IMG/VR virus record: IMGVR_UViG_3300010885_015141
Span: 1-27,061 of that record
DNA length: 27,061 nt
From: a virus
Strand: one strand, 5' to 3'
This document shows, piece by piece, positions 14,025 to 22,948 of this stretch (position 1 is its first letter; the number at the start of each line of letters is the position of its first letter). The position numbers and the translations under genes are program-made. Below the pieces are notes generated by a model. That model searched no databases. It was not told where the DNA came from and saw nothing but the letters and a program-made list of their open reading frames with translations.

Positions 14025-16805
14025 TCAAACCCACGAAGCGGAATACGAAGTGATCCCATGCCTCGCCTTGTTGCCTCGATCAATTGACGGCAACCACTGG
14101 TACAACTCGCCTGTGTCGGAGGAAATCTTGAATTCGCTCAGGTTCAACTGAGGGTCGCCGATTGCGCGATAGATTTTGATGACTTTTGTTGGCGTTTTCT
14201 TGGTCGTAAAAAATGTGACAGTGCATGGAACCGAATATTTGCGGGTATGCGGAGTTTTCCTGAGCCCTTCGTAATTTCTCCATAACTCTCCTTCGACCAG
14301 CACTTCGGTAGGCTCACCAAACGAGACATCAGCTGCGTACACGTCAACCTCTGTCACGTCGCATACGTTGCCAAGCAAACCAATCCGCAGCATCGGATCG
14401 TCTGCGGTCGCGACTCCGTTTTCACTTGAACCATAAACGGATGTGCCGCTGCGGCCAAACCAATGCTGGAGATTCCATTCAGGGTAAGGCGCTGGGACTG
14501 TTTCGCCAGTTGCACGCAGAGGCGACGTGGCGTTGTAACTCGCTGAGTTGTGAACAAATTGAGCGCGAGCCTCAAGTGATCGCAGTTCCGAGTACATCGT
14601 CACCTGCACTGACTCACTGAAGTTCGCACACTTCGTCCACAAATCGACAACGTCCTGCTTAAACTTGGCCTTTGCCTCCGTCCAACGCTGCGTGAATGGC
14701 TTGCCTTTTATATCTGGCCCAGGAGGTATTCCTTTGAGATCAGCATCGCTTTGCTTGGTAGCCTCATGCTCATCGACAAAGTGATACCGCGTGAAGTCTT
14801 CGCCGATCCTAAAACCTAGAACGACTTCGTCAGTAACAAAACTTCTGATTGCGTTTCTGTTGTTAAACGGCTTGTATGGCCTGACAACACCATCTGAACC
14901 AAATTCTGTGCTGTCAATGTCTGAAAGTGACCACAATATGTTCCAGTCGTACACAAGCGGGTCGGCTACGTACAGCTTTTGATTCCACTCGGGCCACAAC
15001 ACGTCACTTGTGTAAAGCGAAAATGTGGTGGTGTAAGTTTGCGGGTCAGCCCCTGTAGTTGCTGCTGGCGTTCTTGCATTTGACGTGATAACTCCACTCC
15101 ACTGGGAAGGAGTTGGCGTTCCGTCTGACGTTTGTTGCTTTAGCTGTACGCTCAGATCACCGAAATGACCGAGCTTTTTACCACTAAACGAAGTGACTTC
15201 TGTGTCGCCTAAATACCAGTTGTATTTTGACCTGCCGTACTCATCAAACATTGAGTCAAAGTTGGCTGGCAATGATGGCAAGCCAGCAACTTGTCTGCCT
15301 AGAGGAACAGCGTCCGGCCATCGAGGAACAGTGCCTTGTTGGTTCCGCAACGTCTCCCTCAATGCAGCAACGGCAGCGACCGTTTTGTTTTCGGAAAGTG
15401 CTTTCTCAGCCGCGTCATGCGTCAGCGATACAGTCATTAACGCATTGATTCCGTTGTTGCACGCAGTAGAACCAATTGGCAAGGCTATGTCCGTCTTTGG
15501 CTGCGCTGCAGGCCAATACGAAACCTCTGCGGCTTTCCATTGCGCCGCAAAAGTCATCGCTGTAAAAAAGCAATATTGCTCATGCGCCGCAAGCGATGCT
15601 GATCTAGATGCTTGCGTGCTGGTTGCTACCCTAGCGCGTATGTCGTGAACTTCTCTGCCTTCAAACGGTATGGCAGTCAAACTAGGAAGCAGAATATCTA
15701 CAGGCGGGCCAGATCGAGAGTCTGAGTCAAGCAAAAGGGTTTTTGATGATTGCGTGACTTCAATTTCAAATCTCAGAGGATGCCTGTCAAGGCAATCTAC
15801 CGGCTGACGATACCGATCATCCGCGTACTCATTTGTATTGATGGCTATGGGACTGAAAAACACTCGTGGTATGAACCCGTTCCACATATCTCTGTATGGT
15901 CCGTAGTAGTCTCCATAGCCTTGATACAAACCAACGTCATTCACTGGCTTTGATCCAACGCACGCAAAAGCGGAGTCGCGATCCATGCCAAGCGTCAAAT
16001 ATCGATTAGCGCAATCAACTTGGCATTGCGTCTCTTGCACATTAAGCGATCCGCCAGTAATTCTGCCAAACTCAAAAGTGTGTAGGGCTTGATGGTAGAT
16101 TCTTCCTCGAGTTAGCCCTGTTTTGAGGGGCGAAGGATTGCTCCCCAAGTATTGCATTGATGCGCGATGGTTATAGAGACTTGAATCGTCTGAGTACGAC
16201 ATGATCGCAGACGGCTTGCCTCGCACGAAGAATGAATGCGAATCAACGCCTTGAGAAAACAACCCCAGCTGGCTAGTCCTGTCTTCGCTGAAATAGCTTG
16301 GGATGCTGTCAGATATTGCTTTTACGAGGAATGGAACAACTAAAGTTTTCATTCGCAAGAAAATGCCGTCTAACCTCTGCGTTGGGTTATCCTTGTTGTA
16401 GAAAAACGCCTTTACCGTCACGACGCCGTCGGCTGCCTCATCAACCGCGCGCGTTTGTGGGGCTTGCACTTCGGTTGCTCTTCGCGCAATTACCAGCGTC
16501 GTCAGGCAGTTTGCGTTGCACGGGCAGTAAGCATCTGGATCACGAGGCTGAGCGTCGCTTGTGAACGTGTAGCCGCCATACCCTTTCCGGAAAACAACGC
16601 TTGCAGATGTTGGCCCGCCATCCCAACCAACGCTCCACAGGTCACTCTTGTATCTGCTGCTATCAGGAGGTTGAAAGGACGGATGCGACAGCCACCAAGG
16701 CTGAATGTCGGCGCTAATCGGCGATTCCCAAGAGGCACGTTCCGTGTCCTGCGTTCCAATTGGCCGCAAGATCGGCAGTCGATAGAACGATTGCTGGCAC
16801 GTCAT
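14025..16805 (-). CDS. Large tail-associated protein of unknown function
   Basis: A 926-residue protein from the ATG at 16805, which overlaps the stop of the upstream gene (ATGA, 16802-16805); the frame is open to 16907. No domain is recognised. It is rich in Ser, Thr, Asp and aromatic residues, has a Cys cluster (YCPCNANC, about 93-100) and scattered Cys later, and shows no membrane segment or signal. Its place after the tape measure and two tail proteins suggests a tail tip, baseplate or fibre role. The DNA is visibly more AT-rich than its neighbours (for example 22 G/C of 60 at 14161-14220), suggesting separate origin. Confidence 0.8.
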   Translation of the reverse strand: MTCQQSFYRLPILRPIGTQDTERASWESPISADIQPWWLSHPSFQPPDSSRYKSDLWSVGWDGGPTSASVVFRKGYGGYTFTSDAQPRDPDAYCPCNANCLTTLVIARRATEVQAPQTRAVDEAADGVVTVKAFFYNKDNPTQRLDGIFLRMKTLVVPFLVKAISDSIPSYFSEDRTSQLGLFSQGVDSHSFFVRGKPSAIMSYSDDSSLYNHRASMQYLGSNPSPLKTGLTRGRIYHQALHTFEFGRITGGSLNVQETQCQVDCANRYLTLGMDRDSAFACVGSKPVNDVGLYQGYGDYYGPYRDMWNGFIPRVFFSPIAINTNEYADDRYRQPVDCLDRHPLRFEIEVTQSSKTLLLDSDSRSGPPVDILLPSLTAIPFEGREVHDIRARVATSTQASRSASLAAHEQYCFFTAMTFAAQWKAAEVSYWPAAQPKTDIALPIGSTACNNGINALMTVSLTHDAAEKALSENKTVAAVAALRETLRNQQGTVPRWPDAVPLGRQVAGLPSLPANFDSMFDEYGRSKYNWYLGDTEVTSFSGKKLGHFGDLSVQLKQQTSDGTPTPSQWSGVITSNARTPAATTGADPQTYTTTFSLYTSDVLWPEWNQKLYVADPLVYDWNILWSLSDIDSTEFGSDGVVRPYKPFNNRNAIRSFVTDEVVLGFRIGEDFTRYHFVDEHEATKQSDADLKGIPPGPDIKGKPFTQRWTEAKAKFKQDVVDLWTKCANFSESVQVTMYSELRSLEARAQFVHNSASYNATSPLRATGETVPAPYPEWNLQHWFGRSGTSVYGSSENGVATADDPMLRIGLLGNVCDVTEVDVYAADVSFGEPTEVLVEGELWRNYEGLRKTPHTRKYSVPCTVTFFTTKKTPTKVIKIYRAIGDPQLNLSEFKISSDTGELYQWLPSIDRGNKARHGITSYSASWV

Positions 16806-17449
16806 ACGATCACAATAGCCCAGACGATAGGCGCGTTCGTTGAGTCCGTGAACGTCGTTGCATTGCCTGCATACGACACAACCTTGACACTTGACTCGCA
16901 CGCGCATGGATGCGAATCAAGGATGCCAAAATGTTGCTGTACGCCAGCCTCAGAGATTCGTCGGATAGGGCGGACTGCAAACTTATGCGAGCCGTCAAAC
17001 TTCCTCACCCTGACAACAGCCAGACCTGAAATCACAACAGGCACGCACACAAGAGACAACGCATCGGCGGAGCTTCCATCGATGGTTATTCCAAGCGTGT
17101 CGTTAGCGCTTGAGTCATAGCTGCCGATGTATGTCAGCCCACCACGCAAATACTCAACTGCAAGAATACCTGAGTAGGAGGTTCCTGTGGTCTGACCCTT
17201 AATTTCGCTTTGCGAGCCATTGATTGACACGGCCATCCCAGGCGGCATTCCGTTTGTGAAGTTGTATGGAATCTGCACCTGGACAGTCGCAACAAGCCTG
17301 TTTGAGAATGGCTGCGCGGCACCAGCCGTCACGCCCGCATGTGCCCCAAGCACAAGGTCAGCTGCGTCCTGCGCCCGATTCCACGCCCTTGCCGAGATAG
17401 CACCGCGCAGCGGCTGGCCCTGTTCGATGCGTCCGTCTGGGCGTGGCAT
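16802..17449 (-). CDS. Minor tail-region protein
   Basis: A 215-residue protein. The N-terminus PDGRIEQGQPLRGAISARAWNRAQDAADLVLGA is a pattern I associate with a tail-region protein in planctomycete phages. The middle is beta-rich (VATVQVQIPYNF, VAVSINGSQ, LTYIGSYDSSAND). It follows the 301-residue tail protein with a one-base TGATG overlap and is coupled to the large protein downstream. Together these form the distal end of the tail operon. The specific function is unknown; an adhesion or baseplate element is likely. Confidence 0.72.
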   Translation of the reverse strand: MPRPDGRIEQGQPLRGAISARAWNRAQDAADLVLGAHAGVTAGAAQPFSNRLVATVQVQIPYNFTNGMPPGMAVSINGSQSEIKGQTTGTSYSGILAVEYLRGGLTYIGSYDSSANDTLGITIDGSSADALSLVCVPVVISGLAVVRVRKFDGSHKFAVRPIRRISEAGVQQHFGILDSHPCACESSVKVVSYAGNATTFTDSTNAPIVWAIVIV

Positions 17450-18354
17450 CAGCCTGTTCCTATTCCAAGCTCGGAGAAATCGCCGTCCATGTAGACCTTA
17501 TCCACATAAACCGCCTTTGGCTTCTTGATGAGATCAGTTCCAGAGACTGAGTCCTCGTATCTCACCCACAAATACTCGTGCCCTTTTTTGTCGATTCCAG
17601 AAATGTTGCCGATCGTCTTGTTGGTCACGTTCTGCGATGCCGCAAATCGATACGTCAGCGACCACGGGCCTTTGCCTTTCTGGTCGTCCCATTCTTGATT
17701 GCCAGAGCAGCCGAGAAAGAGAACCTCGCCAGCAGCAAAGCCACGGAAGGCAGCGTTGTTGACAGTGCCAGTAATTCCGGCAAGACCACGTATGTATGTA
17801 CTCGTCACGTACTTGTTGGGAACGTCGTACTGCTCTTGCCATTGAAGCTGTGGCGCCACAATATCGACGCCGTTGACTCCATTTGAATCAACACCGATTG
17901 CACCGCTCATCACCGGCGCACTAGGAGGAAATCGCCGCTCTGGGCTTGATGTAGTGACAGTGTTCCCCTTGACGCTGAATAGGTCGCCTTGAGCAGCCTG
18001 CGTGATGTGCTGAGTCCCGCCGGTCGTGTCAAACGACCTCGAGCGCTTCAGCGGTTCAGTCTCTTCCGTCTCGGCACCGGTCTTCTCATACTGAATCGTG
18101 ACTTGCCACGCATTGTCGCCGAGGAACGAGACAGAGTAGGACTCTGCCATCAGCTGCATGCCGGTGGAACCAGGGTACTGCCAGTATCTTCCGTTGTTGC
18201 TGATTTCGGCGTTGACGGCGTTGTGCAGCACCGTGTCGTCGGCAGTGCCGAAAATCTTGTATGACTTCACGTACGACGACGTCGCCTTCTTGCCACGACG
18301 CACAATCGTGGCTTGACGCGAGTCGCCGTCTTCTACCCAAACAAGGTCTGCCAT
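17449..18354 (-). CDS. Conserved tail protein downstream of the tape measure
   Basis: A 301-residue beta-rich protein. The segment FRGFAAGEVLFLGCSGNQEWDDQ and WSLTYRFAASQNVTNKTIG (about 205-250) followed by GHEYLWVRYED and AVYVDKVYMDGDFSELGIG is, from memory, a conserved pattern of a tail protein in prophages of planctomycetes. Its position immediately after the tape measure (TAATG, one-base overlap at 18354) matches the distal tail protein slot of siphoviruses. It may therefore form the distal tail ring. No enzyme motif is seen. Confidence 0.76.
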   Translation of the reverse strand: MADLVWVEDGDSRQATIVRRGKKATSSYVKSYKIFGTADDTVLHNAVNAEISNNGRYWQYPGSTGMQLMAESYSVSFLGDNAWQVTIQYEKTGAETEETEPLKRSRSFDTTGGTQHITQAAQGDLFSVKGNTVTTSSPERRFPPSAPVMSGAIGVDSNGVNGVDIVAPQLQWQEQYDVPNKYVTSTYIRGLAGITGTVNNAAFRGFAAGEVLFLGCSGNQEWDDQKGKGPWSLTYRFAASQNVTNKTIGNISGIDKKGHEYLWVRYEDSVSGTDLIKKPKAVYVDKVYMDGDFSELGIGTG

Positions 18355-21074
18355 TACGCTGCCACCCTTCCGTCGCCGGAGAGATTGCGTGTGTTCTTAG
18401 CAGTCTCCTCCGCGGCCTTCGCCGTGCGTTCAGCGAGCGACGATCCGAAACCCATGCCGCCGAGGTTGACGCTGGAGAAGGTGCCAGCGACTTCGGCCTT
18501 GCTGGTGGCAGATTGATCGCCTGCCCCCTTTGCTCCGCCAGTCGCCGTTGCGGTGAGACCCTCCGCAGCCTTATCCAGAGCGTCAGACAGCATCGTTTCC
18601 TGCTCGCTCGTAAGCCTCCCGAGGTCACGCATTGTCGTGAACTGATCACCTAGACCGCCGACGCCAGCCAGCTGGTCAACTGACGTGGCGCCCTTGATGG
18701 ACGCCAAGAGATCGTCTGCTTGCGAGTTCTTGGCTCGAGTCGCAGACTTGCCGCTAACCATTGACGACAGCGCTCTTTCAGCTGCGACAGTGGCAGCACG
18801 ACGGTCAGCGGCTCGCTGGCCGTTTGCCGCCTCACGGCCAGCGGCGACTGAGTCAGCAGCACCAGCGTAATCCAGTGGCACAGCTTTCCCGCGTGCAGAT
18901 GCTCGCTGCCTCATCTCTTTATCAATAGCGACGTCATTCAGTGCGGTTTGGTCTGCGCCCTGGAACGCTGCATTCAAGAAGTTCCAGCCCTTACGAACAT
19001 TTGACTCCATCACGTCCCATCCTGCCGCCATTCGATTCAGCATTCCGTCCCAGATTTCAAGGACTGTGGCAGACAGGTACGTGAAAGTGTTCTGCATCAT
19101 GGACGTCATGGGATCAACGTACGACATCAACGCCTCAACGCCACGCAGCCAGCCGGCGAGCAACCCCGCCCAGAGGACGTCCATCGCACCGGACAAGTCG
19201 CCGGCAGCAACGGATTCATAGATTCCGTTGAAGGTGGTCGTGGCAGTTGTGGCGAGGTCGCCGAGGACGGCGATGCCGTCAGATACGGCAGTTGAAAAGC
19301 CGCCAGCGATAGCACCGCCAGCCTCGGTCACGTAGCCAGCCAGACCAGAGAAGGCACCGGCGATCTGCGGGCCGAATTGTTTGACGGCGACGCCGACGCC
19401 TACAGCAGCAGCAGACAAGAGCAGCAGTGGTGCGAGCGGTGCGAGCCACGCAGCTGCCACCGCAGCGGCAGACGCCACAGAGCCAGCCACAGCCATAGCA
19501 GCGGCACCGAGATAGGTGCCGATGCCAGCCACGGCAGAGCCGACGAACGTAGCCACGCCACGAGCAGCCGTGCCAAGCCACGCCGCAGACATCGCAGCCG
19601 TCGATGCAATCGTCTTGCCCACAGCACCCGTGAGATTGGCGGCGTATTGTGCCATCCGTGCTGACGCACCAGTAGCCCACCAGACAAAAGACTTATACGT
19701 CAGCGTCAGGCCGCCGACGATGTCGCTGACAAAGCGAGCCATGCCGGAACCAGACACAGCGAACATTGCACTACGCAGAGCACTTGACGCCATCACGACG
19801 CCGTTGAGACCTCGAAGAGTAGCCGAGAAAAAGCCAGCGCCGGCAGCGATGCCGCGATTGAATCCCGTGAAGAACACCGGGAACATCGCTTGAGCGGATG
19901 CGGATGCTGCACCGCTCATCCGAACAAACCCGGCTGCACTTGATGCAGCGAATCCTGCCAGCGCCGTAGCGGATGACGTGGCAAATGCAGCCATCGCACT
20001 GCCAGCCGTGGCGGCAAACGATGTCACAGAACCAGACGCCGCCAACATTGACGAGCCAACGGTGTTTGCGAGCTTAAGCGTGGCAGGCATCGCCACTAGG
20101 GAAAAGCTCTTGGCGACGCCGCTGGCGCTGCCGATCAGCATTGTCAGTGGCGACACAGCCAGAGATGCTGCCTTGCCGAGAGTGCCGAACGACGTAGAGG
20201 CGAGAGTTATAGAGCGCCCAAGCACAGTCACGCCGCCGCCAACCACCACAAGTGCAGCACCGCCCTTGAGCACGGACACTACAAACGCCTGATTCTCGCT
20301 AATGAACTTCCCGACGTTGGCTGCAACGATGGCAAGCCCCTGAGCCAGCTGCGTCAGGATTGGTGCCACTGCTGAGCCGACTTGGATGAACGCCATCCTC
20401 ATCGAAGACTTCACGGCGTCAATTGCGTCACCCAGCGAGTCAGCCTTCGCAGCCGTCTCGGAGTCCATAATCAGGCCGAGCCGCTTTGCTTCATCAGCAA
20501 ATGCAGCCATGCCAGCAGACCCGCCCTCAAGCATCGGCAGGACCGCCGTGCCAGACTTGCCGAATAGTTTCATGGCAATCGCAGCCCTTGCACCAGGGTC
20601 TTCGATTGCCATCAGACCATCTGCAATCTTTCCCATCTGCTGATCGGCAGACAGCCCCTCTAGGTCGCCAGCAGACAGACCCACCATCGCAAGAGCTTCC
20701 GCAGCTTCCTTGCTGCCGCTGCCGGCGGCGAAGATTGCCTTCTGCATCTTCTTTACGGCAATCTCAACGCCACCCATGTCGGTGCCTGTCTGCTCGGCCG
20801 CAAACTGCAACACTGACAGCGACTCGGTCGCAACGCCCGTCCGCTTGCTCATGTCAAAGAGCGCACTGCCAACATTTGCGAACGCTGCCGCAGAGGCGAA
20901 GATCGGGCCGACGACGCCAGCCCCCAAAGCTGCCATCTTCGTGCCGGCAGACGTCATCGCCTTGCCGATTGACCCGATGTTCTTGTTGACACCCTTGAGG
21001 GCCGCAAAGAACTTTGTCGGATCGGCACCGATCTCGACAAACACGCCGCCGGCTTTGACTGCTGCGGAACTCAT
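18354..21074 (-). CDS. Tail tape measure protein
   Basis: A 906-residue protein that sets tail length and passes through the tail tube during DNA delivery. The N-terminal 300 residues match the TP901-like tape measure pattern: IGADPTKFFAALKGVNKNIG, a glycine/alanine-rich helical core, LSVLQFAAEQTG, AIAMKLFGKSG and GLIMDSETAAKADSLGDAID. A long, very hydrophobic alanine-rich middle (about 270-610) gives several predicted membrane helices, and the C-terminus is helical and charged. The ATG overlaps the stop of the frameshifted chaperone frame (ATGA, 21071-21074). Its length would correspond to a tail of roughly 130-140 nm by the usual 1.5 Å per residue rule. Confidence 0.93.
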   Translation of the reverse strand: MSSAAVKAGGVFVEIGADPTKFFAALKGVNKNIGSIGKAMTSAGTKMAALGAGVVGPIFASAAAFANVGSALFDMSKRTGVATESLSVLQFAAEQTGTDMGGVEIAVKKMQKAIFAAGSGSKEAAEALAMVGLSAGDLEGLSADQQMGKIADGLMAIEDPGARAAIAMKLFGKSGTAVLPMLEGGSAGMAAFADEAKRLGLIMDSETAAKADSLGDAIDAVKSSMRMAFIQVGSAVAPILTQLAQGLAIVAANVGKFISENQAFVVSVLKGGAALVVVGGGVTVLGRSITLASTSFGTLGKAASLAVSPLTMLIGSASGVAKSFSLVAMPATLKLANTVGSSMLAASGSVTSFAATAGSAMAAFATSSATALAGFAASSAAGFVRMSGAASASAQAMFPVFFTGFNRGIAAGAGFFSATLRGLNGVVMASSALRSAMFAVSGSGMARFVSDIVGGLTLTYKSFVWWATGASARMAQYAANLTGAVGKTIASTAAMSAAWLGTAARGVATFVGSAVAGIGTYLGAAAMAVAGSVASAAAVAAAWLAPLAPLLLLSAAAVGVGVAVKQFGPQIAGAFSGLAGYVTEAGGAIAGGFSTAVSDGIAVLGDLATTATTTFNGIYESVAAGDLSGAMDVLWAGLLAGWLRGVEALMSYVDPMTSMMQNTFTYLSATVLEIWDGMLNRMAAGWDVMESNVRKGWNFLNAAFQGADQTALNDVAIDKEMRQRASARGKAVPLDYAGAADSVAAGREAANGQRAADRRAATVAAERALSSMVSGKSATRAKNSQADDLLASIKGATSVDQLAGVGGLGDQFTTMRDLGRLTSEQETMLSDALDKAAEGLTATATGGAKGAGDQSATSKAEVAGTFSSVNLGGMGFGSSLAERTAKAAEETAKNTRNLSGDGRVAA

Positions 21075-21472
21075 ACGTGTTTCTGCCAGTCCTTGCCGAA
21101 CAGCCTAGCCAGGTCTTCCGGCGTGGCTTGCCGTGGCTTGGGCTGCTTGGCGTATGGGTTGAGCTTTCGCGGGTCTACTCTCGCCGAGTGCTTGTCCCTG
21201 TTTATATTTGCTGCCTGCGCTAACAGGTTGGCGGTATGCCACCACTGATGCTCTAGGCGGCTGTCACGAGCGGCGAAGAGTTGTCTGACGGTCCACTCGC
21301 CTGGATGGACTCCGAGGATTCCTGCGGCTTCCCAGATGGCGTCCCAGACGCTCCGGCCAGACTCTCGACCGTCGCCTTCTCTAGTCCCGCCTCCGCTCGA
21401 CCCAACATCTCGTTTGCGACCTCGTCCATTTTCTGAGCGAGCAACGAGATCATCTTGCGGAGGCGCTGCGGG
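21071..21472 (-). CDS. Tail assembly chaperone, -1 frameshift extension (GT-like)
   Basis: This 133-codon frame lies -1 to the preceding chaperone gene and overlaps its last 72 codons. It is open from just after a TGA at 21494-21496 and contains no ATG, GTG or TTG before the conserved part, so it can only be made by frameshifting at 21472-21478. The conserved part reads VWDAIWEAAGILGVHPGEWT, then RLEHQWWHTANLLAQAANIN, then ARVDPRKLNPYA, a pattern typical of the second tail assembly chaperone. A fusion of 113 plus 133 residues (246) would result, like lambda gpG-T. It would bring the tape measure to the tail tube subunits. Confidence 0.85.
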   Translation of the reverse strand, partial: PAAPPQDDLVARSENGRGRKRDVGSSGGGTREGDGRESGRSVWDAIWEAAGILGVHPGEWTVRQLFAARDSRLEHQWWHTANLLAQAANINRDKHSARVDPRKLNPYAKQPKPRQATPEDLARLFGKDWQKHV

Positions 21473-21810
21473 AAAAAATCGACAAGTTCCTGCTCAAGCG
21501 CTTTCGTTGCAGCGTCCAGCGAATCGCCACGCAAACCGTCAAGGAAGTCTTCCCGCGACAGTCCCTTGGTCTCAACTTGCTTGGTCAGCAACGCATAGAG
21601 GATTTCGCCAATCTTAGCGTACTGGCTTCGCAGCACTTGGAAAGTCTGCGAGATGTTCGCAGCGTCCACCAAGTCAAACGGCACAGGCTTCCTCTCGCCT
21701 GTCTGCTCGTCCACGACGTCAACTGTGACGTTGTCGCGGACACGCAGGGCAGAAGCGACGGTCAACGCCACTTGCCATGGCCTGCCTTGGTCATCACGAA
21801 ACTCACGCAT
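21253..21810 (-). CDS. Tail assembly chaperone (G-like)
   Basis: A 185-residue protein. The N-terminus MREFRDDQGRPWQVALTVASALRVRD and the segment SQTFQVLRSQYAKIGEILYALL (about 54-75) are typical of the first tail assembly chaperone in siphovirus-like prophages. The C-terminal region after residue 150 is Ser/Pro-rich and overlaps the extension frame. It sits between the tail-tube-like genes and the tape measure, the standard slot. Like lambda gpG it would be the main product, with a minority frameshifted to the GT-like form. The ATG at 21810 directly follows the stop of the 120-residue gene. Confidence 0.85.
   Translation of the reverse strand: MREFRDDQGRPWQVALTVASALRVRDNVTVDVVDEQTGERKPVPFDLVDAANISQTFQVLRSQYAKIGEILYALLTKQVETKGLSREDFLDGLRGDSLDAATKALEQELVDFFPQRLRKMISLLAQKMDEVANEMLGRAEAGLEKATVESLAGASGTPSGKPQESSESIQASGPSDNSSPLVTAA
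21472..21478 (-). promoter_or_regulatory. Slippery sequence T TTT TTC for -1 frameshifting
   Basis: In the chaperone frame the codons are GAT TTT TTC CCG, which fits the X XXY YYZ rule. A -1 slip after TTC leads exactly into the extension frame. An SD-like AGGA lies about 10 bases upstream, which is a known stimulator of -1 slippage in bacteria. No strong downstream pseudoknot was evident by eye. Confidence 0.8.
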
Positions 21811-21815
21811 GCCTG

Positions 21816-22178
21816 CTACCTCTTTAGACTCGTGTCGGTCATTTTTCCTTCCAGCGTGAACGTCGCCACTCCATCAATTGATTCCGTCTCGCTTATCCCT
21901 GTCAGCACTGCAAAAAATGAAAACCCACCAGCGCCGCCCCTAACTTCAAAAGTTCCGCCTGTGTGCATCTTGGTAAACGCCGAGCCCAGGTCGGTAGCGT
22001 CGTTGAACTCAACGTTCACCGTGCATTCGTACCCTGTGCTGTAGATTGCTGCGTAGCGGCTCCCGAACGGGTTGACGTCGATGGTGCGTGCTGACTCTGT
22101 TAGCGTCACGCTGCGAGCGCTTGCGATGGTTCCGTCATCAAGGCTGATGGTGCAGTCCTTACCAAGCGTGATCGCCAT
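21816..22178 (-). CDS. Tail-tube-like protein, third of three related genes
   Basis: A 120-residue beta-rich protein beginning AITLGKDCTISLDDGTIASARSVTL and containing TIDVNPFGSRYAAIYSTGYECTVNVEFNDATDLG. Its LGKD start, D-V-N/T-x-R/G segment, E-C/F-x-DA segment and DGVATFTL end match the two genes upstream at low identity. Tail tube subunits of siphoviruses have such small beta-rich folds and lie before the assembly chaperones, as here. It overlaps the previous gene by one base (TGATG at 22178). Confidence 0.72.
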   Translation of the reverse strand: MAITLGKDCTISLDDGTIASARSVTLTESARTIDVNPFGSRYAAIYSTGYECTVNVEFNDATDLGSAFTKMHTGGTFEVRGGAGGFSFFAVLTGISETESIDGVATFTLEGKMTDTSLKR

Positions 22179-22477
22179 CAGGCCATCTCTTTCAATGTCA
22201 CGCTAAACGTTATTGCCCCATCAACGCTGATGTTCTCCGTGATGCTTGTAACACTGAATCCTGACGCAGTGCCGTCAAGGCTCGCTTGCAGGCCGGTCGC
22301 GTCGTGGCACTCAATTTCCCACGTCTTCGTGACAAAACCAGCGCTGCTGATCTTTTTGCCACCTGAGTTGCTGCGATTTGTGATGTCAATCGTATCGCAC
22401 TCTTCGGTGTATGTAGCCGAAATGATGTTTGTGCCGACTGGAGGAGTTTCGCCGCTTCTTCCAAGAGTGACAGCCAT
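22178..22477 (-). CDS. Tail-tube-like protein, second of three related genes
   Basis: A 99-residue beta-rich protein. AVTLGRSGETPPVGTNIISATY is followed by DTIDITNRSNSGGKKISSAG, WEIECHDATGLQASLDG and DGAITFSVTLKEMA. The pattern parallels its neighbours. It may be a tube subunit, a tail decoration subunit or a tail terminator-associated protein; sequence alone cannot tell which of the three is the major one. Confidence 0.7.
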   Translation of the reverse strand: MAVTLGRSGETPPVGTNIISATYTEECDTIDITNRSNSGGKKISSAGFVTKTWEIECHDATGLQASLDGTASGFSVTSITENISVDGAITFSVTLKEMA

Positions 22478-22526
22478 TTGTGATTGTTCCTATGCGTGAG
22501 TGTGATTAGGTGGCCTTGGCCGTAGC

Positions 22527-22859
22527 CTAGGCAGAGCGAGATCCAGAAACCGTGTATGTCACAATGCCATCAATCGGAGCGCTTTTGGAAACATTGGTAC
22601 AGATGAACGTGGCGTTTCCTGTCGAAGTGCCAGAGATTGTGAACGACCCGCCTGCACTGACGCCTGGAGCATCAACGCACTCAAGCTCAATGGTCTGCTC
22701 AATCAGAGTCTTCTTGAACTTGCGCGAAGTGTCGCCAAGCTTGGTGACATCAACATCGCTTGCAGAGCTTGAAACCGTGCATGTTCTGACGTTGTTGACG
22801 CCACCAATCGTGACGTCCTTACCGAGAGCGACGCTGGCGGTGGTTGTGGTAGTAGGCAT
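22527..22859 (-). CDS. Tail-tube-like protein, first of three related genes
   Basis: A 110-residue beta-rich, Thr/Ser-rich protein. VALGKDVTIGGVNNVRTCTV is followed by SDVDVTKLGDTSRKFKKTLIEQTIELECVDAPGVSAGG and DGIVTYTVSGS. AAGGG lies 5 bases upstream of the ATG at 22859. It is the most upstream of the three related genes and follows the tail completion genes, the usual position of the major tail protein. Confidence 0.72.
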   Translation of the reverse strand: MPTTTTTASVALGKDVTIGGVNNVRTCTVSSSASDVDVTKLGDTSRKFKKTLIEQTIELECVDAPGVSAGGSFTISGTSTGNATFICTNVSKSAPIDGIVTYTVSGSRSA

Positions 22860-22948
22860 GGCTTGCCCTTGTGTGAGAGTGCCAGCGGTGCGGCTGGTTT
22901 GCTCACGGTATGGGCAGCAGGGCGGAAACTAGACCGGGTGTGCCGTGG

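Noticed and set aside
18354-21108. Many open frames on both strands across the tape measure gene
   Set aside because: The alanine-rich tape measure sequence leaves several frames open; none has a start site or a recognisable domain.
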